DNA of 64,000 bases from an uncultured Bacilli bacterium (lineage in GTDB: Bacteria > Bacillota_I > Bacilli_A > RF39 > UBA660), in NCBI GenBank assembly GCA_934101425.1, contig CAKOQQ010000008.1, positions 1-64,000 on the forward strand, in the 5' to 3' direction. Shown piece by piece: positions 35,057-43,708 of the stretch. Numbering within the stretch: position 1 is the first letter of the stretch; each line of letters starts with the position of its first letter. The notes beneath the pieces were generated by a model. The model made no database searches. It was not told the origin of the DNA and saw only the letters and a program-made list of their open reading frames with translations. Position numbers and translations under genes: made by a program.

Positions 35057-35654
35057 TACATATATCTTTTAATTTACAAGTACTACATTCTGGTTTAATA
35101 GCTTTACAGTAGTATCTACCAAACAGTACTAATTGATGATGTAATTTATTTATTTTAGATTTAGGTATCTTTTTATATAGTTTTTTCTCTACTTCTAATA
35201 CATTGTCATTATAAGATGCTAATCCTAATCTTTTACTTACTCTAAGTACATGAGTATCTACTGCTATATATGGTTCATTATAAAGTTCACTTAATACAAC
35301 ATTAGTAGTTTTTCTACCTACTCCACTTAAACTTTCTAAAAAGGTTCTATCATTAGGTACATATCCTATATCTTTTAATGATTTACTAATATTTATTATA
35401 TTTAAGGCTTTTTTATTAAAAGTACCTAATGGTTTTATAATAGTTTTTATATCTTCTATATTAGCTTCACTTAATTTATCTAAATTGTCATATTTAGTAA
35501 ATAAGTTTTTAGTTACTTCATTTACTCTTTTATCAGTAGTTTGTGCACTTAACATAGTAGCGATTAAAAGCTCATAATCTTTAGTATAATTAAGTTCACA
35601 CTTTGCATCACCTAGAATTTCATCTAAATAAGTAAAAATTCTATTCATCTTCAT
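35040..35654 (-). CDS. nth: endonuclease III (DNA glycosylase/AP lyase)
   Basis: Nth removes oxidised pyrimidines and cuts abasic sites in base excision repair. The 204-residue protein has TMLSAQTTDKRVN, the helix-hairpin-helix LSGVGRKTTNVV with catalytic Lys, the catalytic Asp in AVDTHVLRV, and the 4Fe-4S motif C-x6-C-x2-C-x5-C (CKAIKPECSTCKLKDIC). Its start overlaps the dnaD-like gene, the classic dnaD-nth pair of Firmicutes. Confidence 0.96.
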   Translation of the reverse strand: MKMNRIFTYLDEILGDAKCELNYTKDYELLIATMLSAQTTDKRVNEVTKNLFTKYDNLDKLSEANIEDIKTIIKPLGTFNKKALNIINISKSLKDIGYVPNDRTFLESLSGVGRKTTNVVLSELYNEPYIAVDTHVLRVSKRLGLASYNDNVLEVEKKLYKKIPKSKINKLHHQLVLFGRYYCKAIKPECSTCKLKDICKKDIL

Positions 35655-36249
35655 TTAACCAATCATAATCTAATAATTCTTTTTTATTATTAGTTTTCTT
35701 TACTTCTTTTTTAATATCACTAGGTACTTTATAACCTTTCTTATTCCATTCATATAAAATAGTATCTATGTATCTTAAACTAGTAACATGATTATATATA
35801 GCTTCTTTTAAGGCTTCTTTAATTAGTTCTTCATTAAATCCATTATCTATCCATGCTCTTACTATTTCATATTCCATAGGTGATAAAGTTCTACCAAATT
35901 CACTTTCAATTACACTATATATATCTGTTTTTACTTCTTTTTTTTCTATCATTAAGAATCCTAACTTATTATATAATTCTTCTAAGTTTAAATAGTCTTT
36001 TTTATCTTTCACATCAAGTGATAATAAGTTTTTTTCACTTAACGAACTAATAAGTGCCATTACATCTTTTTTAGTATATCCTAAATCATCACATATAAGA
36101 TTGATATTAAATTCATCATTGTTATTCATTATATAGATAATAAATATGAGTTCTTTTTCTGTAATATTTAATTTTAAATAGTTTTTTATAAGAGTACTAG
36201 GTATCATATATGTTTTTGATTTTAATAGTTCTACAATATTTTTATACAT
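35641..36249 (-). CDS. dnaD: DnaD-domain replication protein
   Basis: DnaD helps remodel DNA at the origin and restart primosomes in Firmicutes. The 202-residue protein has an N-terminal winged-helix part (about 1-95) and a DnaD domain (about 110-180), with SPMEYEIVRAWIDNGFNEELI and LRYIDTILYEWNKKGY. The usual YxxxILxxW ending is present. The nth gene follows with a 14-base overlap. Confidence 0.9.
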   Translation of the reverse strand: MYKNIVELLKSKTYMIPSTLIKNYLKLNITEKELIFIIYIMNNNDEFNINLICDDLGYTKKDVMALISSLSEKNLLSLDVKDKKDYLNLEELYNKLGFLMIEKKEVKTDIYSVIESEFGRTLSPMEYEIVRAWIDNGFNEELIKEALKEAIYNHVTSLRYIDTILYEWNKKGYKVPSDIKKEVKKTNNKKELLDYDWLNEDE

Positions 36250-36287
36250 AACATCACCTATATAAATTATACATTTTTTTTATTTCT

Positions 36288-36316
36288 TTGACAATAAATA
36301 AATAGTGTGTTAGTAT
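36288..36316 (+). promoter_or_regulatory. promoter of the HipA-like gene
   Basis: TTGACA (36288-36293), 17-base spacer, TAGTAT (36311-36316), followed by AGGTGAT and ATG at 36337. Confidence 0.75.
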
Positions 36317-36336
36317 ATATCACTAAAGGTGATACT

Positions 36337-37158
36337 ATGGCTATTCCAGTTGAAGTTATGACTTCAAAAAAAATAATATATATTGATAGAGATGAATATC
36401 ATCCTGATGATAATCCATTAAGTATTGAGGGTAATCCTTTTTACTTTAAAGATATAGAATCTTTAGATAAATATTTTAATGAATTATTGGGTTCTTTACT
36501 TGCTAGTAAATTTGATTTAAAAACAGTTAAATATAAACTTGCGTGTATAAGATTAGATGATATATCACTATATGGAATTATTTCTCCATCTATGTTTATA
36601 CCAAATAAAAAATATGTAATGGCAGATAGTATAATAGGCAATAAAAAAATACCTACAGGTCTTGAAAATTTAGATAAAATAGCTGCTTTCTTTAAGAATG
36701 ATAAAGAATTAGAACGTTTTATATTAGAATTACTTAAAATGGCTGTACTTGATTTTTATATGAATCAAATAGATAGAGTAAAAGAAAATTTCTATATAAT
36801 TAAAAATCCTCATAGCTTATCACTAGCGCCTTTATATGATTATTCTGAATCATTTAATTCTATATATGATGAATATGGAATTGATTATACTTTTAACTAC
36901 CCTATAAATAGACATTCAAGCACTTATGTATATGGTAATGCTATTATGAAATTAGAATTTCCTAGTGATGATTTATATAGGTTATTTAATCGATTTCCTC
37001 TTTTTAAAGAGTATTTTAAAAGAATATTAGATATAGATATGAATGAACTACTTAATTTAATAAGAAAAAAATATGATTTGAAAGCTCCTAAATATTTAAG
37101 AGAACATTATATGGATTATGATCATGATAAAAAAGAGTTTGTTAAAAATTTAATTTAA
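36337..37158 (+). CDS. HipA-like kinase-fold protein
   Basis: The 273-residue protein carries the C-terminal HipA kinase pattern: FYMNQIDRVKENFYI (catalytic Asp and Asn in NxxDRxxxN) and LAPLYDYSESF (metal-binding Asp). HipA kinases phosphorylate tRNA synthetases and act as toxins with HipB antitoxins, but no HipB gene is adjacent and the N-terminal half is short. The ATG at 36337 is selected because AGGTGAT precedes it; the GTG at 36307 lies in the promoter region. It converges with cca, sharing a terminator. Confidence 0.7.
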   Translation: MAIPVEVMTSKKIIYIDRDEYHPDDNPLSIEGNPFYFKDIESLDKYFNELLGSLLASKFDLKTVKYKLACIRLDDISLYGIISPSMFIPNKKYVMADSIIGNKKIPTGLENLDKIAAFFKNDKELERFILELLKMAVLDFYMNQIDRVKENFYIIKNPHSLSLAPLYDYSESFNSIYDEYGIDYTFNYPINRHSSTYVYGNAIMKLEFPSDDLYRLFNRFPLFKEYFKRILDIDMNELLNLIRKKYDLKAPKYLREHYMDYDHDKKEFVKNLI

Positions 37159-37172
37159 CAAACTCTTTTATT
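37128..37172. terminator. shared bidirectional terminator of the HipA-like gene and cca
   Basis: AAAAGAGTTTGTTAAA and TTTAACAAACTCTTTT form a perfect 16-bp stem around AATTTAAT-like sequence. Both convergent genes end inside it; their coding regions overlap by 17 bases. Confidence 0.85.
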
Positions 37173-38224
37173 TTTTCATTATCATTTTCTAATTCTTTAT
37201 TTATTATCATTAATTCTAATTTAGAATAAACATCTTTAATAAAACTACCTGGCTTTTTATTTAGCACTTCACATATTTCATTAGCCGTTATATTTATATC
37301 ACTTCTTGAATGAATTACTAAATTATTATATCTTTCAATAACACTTTTTTTAGGTATATGTTTAAATTCTGAAACTAAACTTGATATATAAAGCCCATAC
37401 TTATACATAACATAATCAGTTAGTTCAGTATCCTTTATTTCTTTTATCTTCTTTATGACTTCTTTTTCATTATTAGTAAAACTATATATATCATCTACAT
37501 TTAATTGAGCCCATATGTTTATAGTAGATGGAGTTAAAATAACATCAGTAAAATCTAATTCTAAGTATTTTGATAAATCTAACTCATTTATAAGGTCTAT
37601 TCCCTTCTTTTTATTTTGTGAAGCAAATATTCTATCTAATTCCTCTTTTTTTCTAAAATATGATAATTTTTTAAGTAAATATCCATACTTTTTAATAGCT
37701 TTTTTTAAATCTTTATCAAGATCAAAATTAAGTATAGTAGAAAATCTAACTGCTCTTAAAATTCTAAGTGAATCTTCACTTATTTTATTTTTAGCATCTC
37801 CTACAGTTCTAATTACTTTATTATCAAAATCTTCTTTAATGTTTAAAACATCTAATATTTCACCACGTTCATTCATACATAAAGTATTAACTGTAAAGTC
37901 TCTTCTTCTTAAATCTTCAAATAAATCATCAGTATATTTTACTTTTGATGGCACTCTATTATTTATGTATTTTAAATCCTTACGATATGTAGTTATTTCA
38001 AATCGTATTTTCTTATATATTACAGTTACAGAACCATATTCATGAGTTGGTAGTATTACATTATTAAATATATTTTTTATATCTTTTGGAGTAGCATTTG
38101 TACAAATATCAACGTCACTACTCTTTCTTGCTAAATAAATATCTCTAGGATATCCCCCAACTATATATGCTTCAAAACCATTTTCTATTATTTTATTTAA
38201 TACCTTAATCGATGCATTATACAT
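37142..38224 (-). CDS. cca: CCA-adding enzyme/poly(A) polymerase family (tRNA nucleotidyltransferase)
   Basis: Class II nucleotidyltransferase that adds or repairs the tRNA 3' CCA. The 360-residue protein has YIVGGYPRDIYL, catalytic SSDVDICT (DxD), RRDFTVNTLCMN and an ERxRxE-like region (RILRAVRFST). The two tRNA genes here already encode CCA, so a repair role or a role for other tRNAs is likely. The ATG at 38224 follows GGAGGGACC; an upstream ATG at 38239 lies in the HU terminator. Confidence 0.92.
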   Translation of the reverse strand: MYNASIKVLNKIIENGFEAYIVGGYPRDIYLARKSSDVDICTNATPKDIKNIFNNVILPTHEYGSVTVIYKKIRFEITTYRKDLKYINNRVPSKVKYTDDLFEDLRRRDFTVNTLCMNERGEILDVLNIKEDFDNKVIRTVGDAKNKISEDSLRILRAVRFSTILNFDLDKDLKKAIKKYGYLLKKLSYFRKKEELDRIFASQNKKKGIDLINELDLSKYLELDFTDVILTPSTINIWAQLNVDDIYSFTNNEKEVIKKIKEIKDTELTDYVMYKYGLYISSLVSEFKHIPKKSVIERYNNLVIHSRSDINITANEICEVLNKKPGSFIKDVYSKLELMIINKELENDNEKIKEFVKLNF

Positions 38225-38238
38225 AGGTCCCTCCAGCA

Positions 38239-38265
38239 TAAAAAAAAGGCAAAACTGCCTTTTAG
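38239..38265 (-). terminator. terminator overlapping the HU stop
   Basis: AAAAGGCA and TGCCTTTT around GTTT, followed by TTTT; the TAA stop of the HU gene is at the stem base. Confidence 0.85.
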
Positions 38266-38534
38266 TTTAAAGCTTCTTTTAATTTAGCGCCAGCTTTAAT
38301 TGTAACAGCAACTTTAGCAGGAATATTAACTGTTTCACCAGTTCTTGGATTACGTCCTGTAGTTGCTGGTTTCTTTTTAGCAGCAAATGTTGCAAATCCT
38401 GTAACAGTTACTTTACCTTCCTTTTTTAATCCTGCAGTTACACCAGTAATAACAGCTTCTAATGCTCTAGCAGCATCAGCTTTACTTAATCCAGTTTCTT
38501 CTGCAATATAATTTACTAAATCTGTCTTTGTCAT
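38262..38534 (-). CDS. hup: HU-family nucleoid protein
   Basis: HU bends and compacts DNA as a dimer. The 90-residue protein has the start MTKTDLVNYIAEETGLSKAD, the GFATFAAKKK strand and the DNA-wrapping arm GRNPRTGETVNIPA. Length is exact for HU. It has its own promoter (38577-38605), an AGGAGGT ribosome site and a terminator, fitting high expression. Confidence 0.97.
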   Translation of the reverse strand: MTKTDLVNYIAEETGLSKADAARALEAVITGVTAGLKKEGKVTVTGFATFAAKKKPATTGRNPRTGETVNIPAKVAVTIKAGAKLKEALN

Positions 38535-38576
38535 AATTACCTCCTATTTTGATTAAGCTATCTTGCTTACAATATA

Positions 38577-38605
38577 AGAATACCATTTTTTCCTAATAAA
38601 ATCAA
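38577..38605 (-). promoter_or_regulatory. promoter of the HU gene
   Basis: Minus strand TTGATT (38605-38600), 17-base spacer, TATTCT (38582-38577). Confidence 0.7.
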
Positions 38606-38652
38606 CATATTTGCCTTATTTTCTTTATTTTTACTTGATTTTCTTACCTTTT

Positions 38653-38686
38653 TACAAAAAAAAGAAAGCATTAAACTTTCTTTTAA
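38653..38686 (-). terminator. terminator overlapping the asnS stop
   Basis: AAAAGAAAG and CTTTCTTTT around TTTAATG, followed by TTTT. The TAA stop of asnS is at the stem base. It ends the T-box operon. Confidence 0.8.
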
Positions 38687-40053
38687 AATTCACAATTTTT
38701 AGGTGTTCTAGGATAAGGAATAACATCACGAATATTTTCTACTCCAGTTAAGTAAATAAGTAGTCTTTCGAATCCCATACCAAATCCACTATGTTTACAA
38801 CCACCAAATTTTCTTAAGTTAATGTACCAATATAGGTCTTCTTTTGGAACACCCATATCATCCATTCTTTTTACTAAATAGTCATATCTTTCTTCTCTTT
38901 GACTACCACCCATTAATTCACCTGCACCTGGAACTAATAAGTCTACAGCGGCTACTGTTTTATTATCATCATTCATTCTCATATAGAATGCTTTAATATC
39001 TTTAGGCCAATCTTTAACAAATACTGGTGCGTTATAAACATCTTTTGTTAAATATTTTTCATGTTCTGTAGCTAAATCTTCTGCATAACTTGGAACATTT
39101 TCAAATTTTTCTTTTGCTTTTAATAAAATATCTACAGCTTCTTTATGTGTAATTCTAACTGCTTTTGTATTTACTACATGTTTTAATTTATCAATAAGTC
39201 CATTTTCTACAAATTTATCACAGAATGCGATTTCTTCATAAGCGTGTTCTAAGACATATTTAATAATGTATTTAAGCATATCTTCTTCGATATCCATAAT
39301 ACCATCTAAATCACAGAAAGCTACTTCTGGTTCAATCATCCAGAATTCACTAGCGTGTGTTTTAGTATTAGAGTTTTCTGCTCTAAATGTTGGTCCAAAT
39401 GTATATGTTTTTTTGAATGCTAGGGCAAATGTTTCTGCTTGTAATTGTCCTGATACAGTAAGGTTTGTAGATTTACCAAAGAAATCATCCTTAAAATCTG
39501 TTTTATCATCTATTTTATTTAAAGTTGTAACTCTAAACATTTCACCGGCACCTTCACAGTCACTTCCTGTGATAAGTGGTGCATGGAAATAAACATAGTT
39601 ATTACTTTGAAAATACATGTGTATTGCTTGTGCTGCAATACTTCTTATTTTAAATACTGCTTGAAATAAGTTTGTTCTAGGTCTTAAATATGCTACTTCT
39701 CTTAAGAACTCTCTTGTATGTCTTTTTGGTTGAATTGGATAATCTTCAGGACAATCTCCTTCTAGTGTTACTTCTAATACAGATAGTTCAAATATTTGTT
39801 CTTCTTTTGGTGATGAAATAACTTTACCTTTTACAGTAATCGCACTACCAATATGTAATTTGGCTATTTCATCAAATGATTCTAATTTACTTTCATAAAC
39901 TAATTGTACACTTTTAAAATAAGTTCCATCGAAGAAATCAATAAATCCCATTTCTTTTTGTTTTCTATGGTTTTTTATCCATCCTTCTAAAACTACTTCT
40001 TTATCTAAATACTCATCTAAATGAGTATATAATTCTCTTAAATCTATTTTCAT
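38683..40053 (-). CDS. asnS: asparaginyl-tRNA synthetase
   Basis: Class IIb synthetase charging tRNA-Asn. The 456-residue protein has an N-terminal OB-fold anticodon-binding domain (about 15-100), motif 2 (FGPTFRAENSNTKTHASEFWMIEPE) typical of AsnRS, and motif 3 GFGMGFERLLIYLTG. It is the last gene after gatCAB, all downstream of an Asn-type T-box and two tRNA-Asn genes. With AsnRS present, GatCAB is expected to serve mainly Gln-tRNA formation, though it could also make Asn-tRNA. Confidence 0.96.
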   Translation of the reverse strand: MKIDLRELYTHLDEYLDKEVVLEGWIKNHRKQKEMGFIDFFDGTYFKSVQLVYESKLESFDEIAKLHIGSAITVKGKVISSPKEEQIFELSVLEVTLEGDCPEDYPIQPKRHTREFLREVAYLRPRTNLFQAVFKIRSIAAQAIHMYFQSNNYVYFHAPLITGSDCEGAGEMFRVTTLNKIDDKTDFKDDFFGKSTNLTVSGQLQAETFALAFKKTYTFGPTFRAENSNTKTHASEFWMIEPEVAFCDLDGIMDIEEDMLKYIIKYVLEHAYEEIAFCDKFVENGLIDKLKHVVNTKAVRITHKEAVDILLKAKEKFENVPSYAEDLATEHEKYLTKDVYNAPVFVKDWPKDIKAFYMRMNDDNKTVAAVDLLVPGAGELMGGSQREERYDYLVKRMDDMGVPKEDLYWYINLRKFGGCKHSGFGMGFERLLIYLTGVENIRDVIPYPRTPKNCEF

Positions 40054-41474
40054 TGTTTATCTAGTTCCTCCTTTACAATTTTACCAGTTAATACTGGATT
40101 TGCTTGTCCACTAGTTTTTTTCATTATTTGTCCTACAAAGAAATTATATACATTTCTTCCACTTTTATATTGTTCTACCATTTTTTCATTATCTCTGATT
40201 ACTTCTAGTACCATATTTCTAAGTTCGTCTTCATTCCCCATTTGTTTAATACCTAATTTTTCTACTATTACTTTAGGTTCTTTTTCTTCTTCCATTACTT
40301 TTTTAAATACTTCTTTACCTTGTTTAGATGATATTTTACCAGATTCTACCATATCAATTAAATCAGCTAGCATAGCTGGTGTTAAATAAATATCTGTTAT
40401 TTCTTTTTCTACACTATTTAAATAACCCAAAACAGTATTAGCCACCCAGTTAGATGCTACTTTAGGATTAACTTTTAATTTTATAACTTCTTCATAGAAA
40501 TCAGCTACTTCTATACTTTTAGCAATACTTTTAGCATCTACTAAAGAGACATTATAATTAGTTGTGTAATCTTTAATTCTTTCAAATTGTAATCTTGGTA
40601 AAGTACTTTTTACTTCATTTATAAGTTCATCTGTAATTTTAAATGGCGGAATATTAGGTTCTGTAAAATACTTATAATCTACTCCATCAACTTTTTCTCT
40701 CATTCTATATGTCTTCATAGTATTTTCATCATATCTTCTAGTTTCTTGCATTATTTCTTCGCCATTCTTTAAACATTCTTTTTGTCTTTCTACTTCTACT
40801 ATGATAGCATCTTTTACATTAGCAAATGATGGAATATTTTTCATTTCTACTCTAGTACCTAATTTATCTGAACCCTTTTCGCTTATAGATACATTTACAT
40901 CGCATCTCATTTGACCTAAATCAAGTCTTGCTTCACTAACACTTGTATACAAGAATATTTTTCTTAAGGCATCTAAGAAAGCTAATGCTTCATCAACACT
41001 ATGCATACAAGGTTCTGTTACTGTTTCAAGAAGTGGTACACCAGCTCTATTATAATCAATAAGTGAATAATCACTATAATGATCTAATGATGCAGTATCT
41101 TCTTCTATATGTATATCATGAATATAAATTCTTTTAATCTCATCTTTAACATATATATCAATATATCCATTAGTACCTATTGGTTTCTTACTTTGAGTAA
41201 TTTGATATCCTTTAGGTAAATCTGGATAATAATAATTTTTTCTATCAAATACAAGTATATCTGGAATATCACAATTTAGTGCAAGTGCCATTTTAATTGA
41301 CTTTTTTAAAGCTTCCATATTTACTGTTGGAAGGATACCAGGGAAAGCTAAATCAACTTGATTAACATTTGTATTAGCTTCACTACTGTAACCATTTAAT
41401 CCTTTAGAAAACATTTTTGTTTTACTTTTTACTTCGCAGTGTACTTCAAGTCCTATAGTTACTTCGTATTCCAT
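40050..41474 (-). CDS. gatB: Asp/Glu-tRNA amidotransferase subunit B
   Basis: GatB binds misacylated Glu-tRNA-Gln or Asp-tRNA-Asn and activates the acyl group for amidation. The 474-residue protein has the GatB signature (LDYNRAGVPLLE-like LIDYNRAGVPLLE), IGLEVHCEVKSKTKMFS and the C-terminal YqeY-like tail (FFVGQIMKKTSGQANP). It overlaps gatA by one base (TAATG) and asnS by four. Confidence 0.96.
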   Translation of the reverse strand: MEYEVTIGLEVHCEVKSKTKMFSKGLNGYSSEANTNVNQVDLAFPGILPTVNMEALKKSIKMALALNCDIPDILVFDRKNYYYPDLPKGYQITQSKKPIGTNGYIDIYVKDEIKRIYIHDIHIEEDTASLDHYSDYSLIDYNRAGVPLLETVTEPCMHSVDEALAFLDALRKIFLYTSVSEARLDLGQMRCDVNVSISEKGSDKLGTRVEMKNIPSFANVKDAIIVEVERQKECLKNGEEIMQETRRYDENTMKTYRMREKVDGVDYKYFTEPNIPPFKITDELINEVKSTLPRLQFERIKDYTTNYNVSLVDAKSIAKSIEVADFYEEVIKLKVNPKVASNWVANTVLGYLNSVEKEITDIYLTPAMLADLIDMVESGKISSKQGKEVFKKVMEEEKEPKVIVEKLGIKQMGNEDELRNMVLEVIRDNEKMVEQYKSGRNVYNFFVGQIMKKTSGQANPVLTGKIVKEELDKQ

Positions 41475-42868
41475 TATTTTACCTCCTTAAATTGTCCTTT
41501 ATAAGACATATTTGATTCTAAGGCATAAGCAATATTAAGAAGCTTTTGATCAAATAAAACACCACTAGTAAGTGATAAACCTATAGGCATACCCTTAACA
41601 AATCCTGATGGAATAGATATACTAGGAAATCCTCCAAAATTACCTATTAACATATGATTTTCAAGTAATAAATATCTATCACTTAATTTATCTAAATTTT
41701 CACTTTTGAATTTAGGAGCTATACTACTAGATCCCGGTAATATAAGAGCATCATATTCTTTAAATAAACTAGTAAACTTATCAACTACTAACCTTCTTAT
41801 TCTACCAGCATTTAAGAATAATTTTTCTTGATTTTCTTTTTGTAAAATATAACTGCCTAATACAAATCTTCTTTTTATAAGTTCAGAAAATCCTTTTGTT
41901 CTAGCATCAAACATAATATCATTAACATTATTTCCTTCTCCATTTGGCCCAAATATTATACCTGTTAAATTACTATTATTTGAAGTTGCTTCTGCACATG
42001 AAATAGCAAAATAAGTTGGAAATAATGATTCTAATAATCTTTTATCTATACTTACTTCAGATACTGTAGCACCTAAAGATTTACATAATTCTATTTTTTC
42101 TTTAAAATTATCTAATATCATAGTAAGTTCTTCATCAACATCATCTTTATAATTGTTTATATCTAATAATTCTTTTATATAAAATAATTTCATTCCTTTT
42201 ATATTATTATCTAAGTTATCATGAAAACTAGGTGTTTCGCATCTAAGTGATGTCATATCTTTTTCATCATAACCTTTTATATTATCAAGTACAAGTGCAG
42301 TATCTTCTACACTTCTTGAAAATATACCTACATGATCTAAAGAACAGGCAAATGGAAATAATCCATATCTAGATACTAATCCGTATGTTGGCTTATATCC
42401 TACAATCCCTCCATAAATGGCTGGTTTTCTTACAGAGTCTCCAGTATCACTACCTATAGCAAAAGGAACAATACCTAAAGCTACAGAAGCAGCTGATCCA
42501 GCAGAAGATCCACCTATAAGTCTTTCTTTATCCCATGGATTTCTTACTATACCAGTGTGTCCAGTAGTTCCAGTTCCACCCATTGCAAGTTCATCTAATA
42601 CTGTTTTTCCAATACAAACAGCTCCACTTTCTTTTAACTTTGTAACAACTGTTGCATCAAAAAATGGCACATAATCTTTTAATATATTAGAAGAAGCAGT
42701 TGTAAGTATTCCTTTAGTAGAAAAGTTATCCTTTAAGGCATATGGAATACCTTTTAAAGGGCCATCACATTCATTTTTAGCATCATCTAATATAGTTACA
42801 AATGAATTATATTCATCTTGATACTTATGTGCAAGAGATAATGCAATATCAATATTTTGCTTCATCAT
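41474..42868 (-). CDS. gatA: Asp/Glu-tRNA amidotransferase subunit A
   Basis: GatA is the amidase that releases ammonia from Gln for the GatCAB complex. The 464-residue protein has the Ser-cisSer-Lys triad of the amidase family: Lys in PYALKDNFSTKG, GGSSAGSAASVALG and GSDTGDSVRKPAIYGG. It follows gatC by one base. Confidence 0.96.
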   Translation of the reverse strand: MMKQNIDIALSLAHKYQDEYNSFVTILDDAKNECDGPLKGIPYALKDNFSTKGILTTASSNILKDYVPFFDATVVTKLKESGAVCIGKTVLDELAMGGTGTTGHTGIVRNPWDKERLIGGSSAGSAASVALGIVPFAIGSDTGDSVRKPAIYGGIVGYKPTYGLVSRYGLFPFACSLDHVGIFSRSVEDTALVLDNIKGYDEKDMTSLRCETPSFHDNLDNNIKGMKLFYIKELLDINNYKDDVDEELTMILDNFKEKIELCKSLGATVSEVSIDKRLLESLFPTYFAISCAEATSNNSNLTGIIFGPNGEGNNVNDIMFDARTKGFSELIKRRFVLGSYILQKENQEKLFLNAGRIRRLVVDKFTSLFKEYDALILPGSSSIAPKFKSENLDKLSDRYLLLENHMLIGNFGGFPSISIPSGFVKGMPIGLSLTSGVLFDQKLLNIAYALESNMSYKGQFKEVK

Positions 42869-42869
42869 A

Positions 42870-43160
42870 TTATTCCACCACCTTTGGTACTTTTACTCTA
42901 TTATCTAATTTATTGTGGCAATTACTAAGTAGAATATCTCTATCTATATTTTCTACTTCTTCACCACTTCTTAACTCTATATCATCTCTTAAGAAAGGAA
43001 ATGTCATAGGTTCGACTCCTTTAATTTCTTCTATTTCACCTATTTTATCCATTTGTTTTAAGATAACATCAAATTCTTTTAATAATGTTTCATATTCACT
43101 ATCTTCCATATCAAACATTAATTTATTTGCATATACTTTTAATTTTTCTTTAGTTATCAT
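42870..43160 (-). CDS. gatC: Asp/Glu-tRNA amidotransferase subunit C
   Basis: GatC is the small subunit that stabilises GatA-GatB. The 96-residue protein has EEIKGVEPMTFPFLRDDI, close to the family's I-x-x-V-x-P-x-x...LRxD pattern. The ATG at 43160 is chosen for its AGGAGGAATT ribosome site and normal length; the open frame extends another 20 codons upstream into a hairpin. First protein gene of the T-box operon. Confidence 0.93.
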   Translation of the reverse strand: MITKEKLKVYANKLMFDMEDSEYETLLKEFDVILKQMDKIGEIEEIKGVEPMTFPFLRDDIELRSGEEVENIDRDILLSNCHNKLDNRVKVPKVVE

Positions 43161-43179
43161 AATTCCTCCTATAAAACAA

Positions 43180-43215
43180 AATAAGTTTCTACAAAATAGT
43201 AGAAACTTATTAAAA
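43180..43215 (-). terminator. hairpin between the tRNA genes and gatC
   Basis: AATAAGTTTCTAC and GTAGAAACTTATT form a perfect 13-bp stem around TATTTT, followed by TTTGTTTT. It looks like an intrinsic terminator, so gatC would be reached only by readthrough; alternatively it may mark a processing site. Confidence 0.7.
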
Positions 43216-43221
43216 ATCATA

Positions 43222-43297
43222 TGGCGCCTGATGTAGGACTCGAACCTACGACCTAACGGTTAACAGCCGTGCGCTCTACCGACTGAGCTAATCAGGC
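43222..43297 (-). tRNA. tRNA-Asn (GTT), second copy
   Basis: A 76-base cloverleaf on the minus strand. The acceptor stem GCCTGAT pairs with ATCAGGC, the anticodon loop CTGTTAA contains GTT, the T loop is TTCGAGTC, the discriminator is G, and CCA is encoded. It is identical to the first copy except in the acceptor stem. It lies 62 bases before gatC. Confidence 0.95.
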
Positions 43298-43300
43298 ATA

Positions 43301-43376
43301 TGGCGCTCAATGTAGGACTCGAACCTACGACCTAACGGTTAACAGCCGTGCGCTCTACCGACTGAGCTAATTGAGC
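43301..43376 (-). tRNA. tRNA-Asn (GTT), first copy
   Basis: A 76-base cloverleaf on the minus strand. The acceptor stem GCTCAAT pairs with ATTGAGC, anticodon GTT, with G discriminator and encoded CCA. It begins about ten bases after the T-box terminator, and the second copy follows three bases later. Confidence 0.95.
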
Positions 43377-43634
43377 AAATATAAAACAGCACTCTCCACT
43401 AAAAGGGACGAATTACTGTTGTATCCGCGGTACCACCCAATTTATTATATTAAATATAATCACTTTTATGATATGTAATGTGGTAACGGATTACAACCGA
43501 ACTACTCTACTTAATTCGAATAGCTAGCTCCTTAGTGTTATTCATAATATACTTTATTGTTAGCTTCCACCATGCCTAACTCGCTTTAATTAGTACTTAT
43601 TACTACTTCTCTATATCTTCGCCTTATGTATGTA
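43377..43634 (-). ncRNA. T-box riboswitch leader, probably Asn-specific
   Basis: The minus strand contains the T-box consensus GGGTGGTACCGCGG (complement of 43425-43438) and Stem I features (AGTA, GCATGGTGGAAGC). A terminator follows: ACAGTA pairs TGCTGT with inner UUC/GAG and UCC/GGA pairs (43386-43419), then TTTTAT. A plausible specifier AAC (Asn) follows GAAT at 43539-43537. Uncharged tRNA-Asn would favour the antiterminator and turn on the downstream tRNA-Asn genes and gatCAB-asnS. The specifier is inferred by eye. Confidence 0.88.
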
Positions 43635-43663
43635 ATTATAGTGTATAAAATTCATTTTGTCAA
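43635..43663 (-). promoter_or_regulatory. promoter of the T-box operon
   Basis: A perfect consensus on the minus strand: TTGACA (43663-43658), 17-base spacer, TATAAT (43640-43635). Confidence 0.85.
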
Positions 43664-43679
43664 TAACTTTTAAAAAAGT

Positions 43680-43708
43680 TAAAGAAAAAAACACAAATGT
43701 GTTTTAAC
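43680..43708 (-). terminator. terminator overlapping the histidine kinase stop
   Basis: AAAACACA and TGTGTTTT around TT, followed by TTTC. The TAA stop is at the stem base. Confidence 0.75.
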
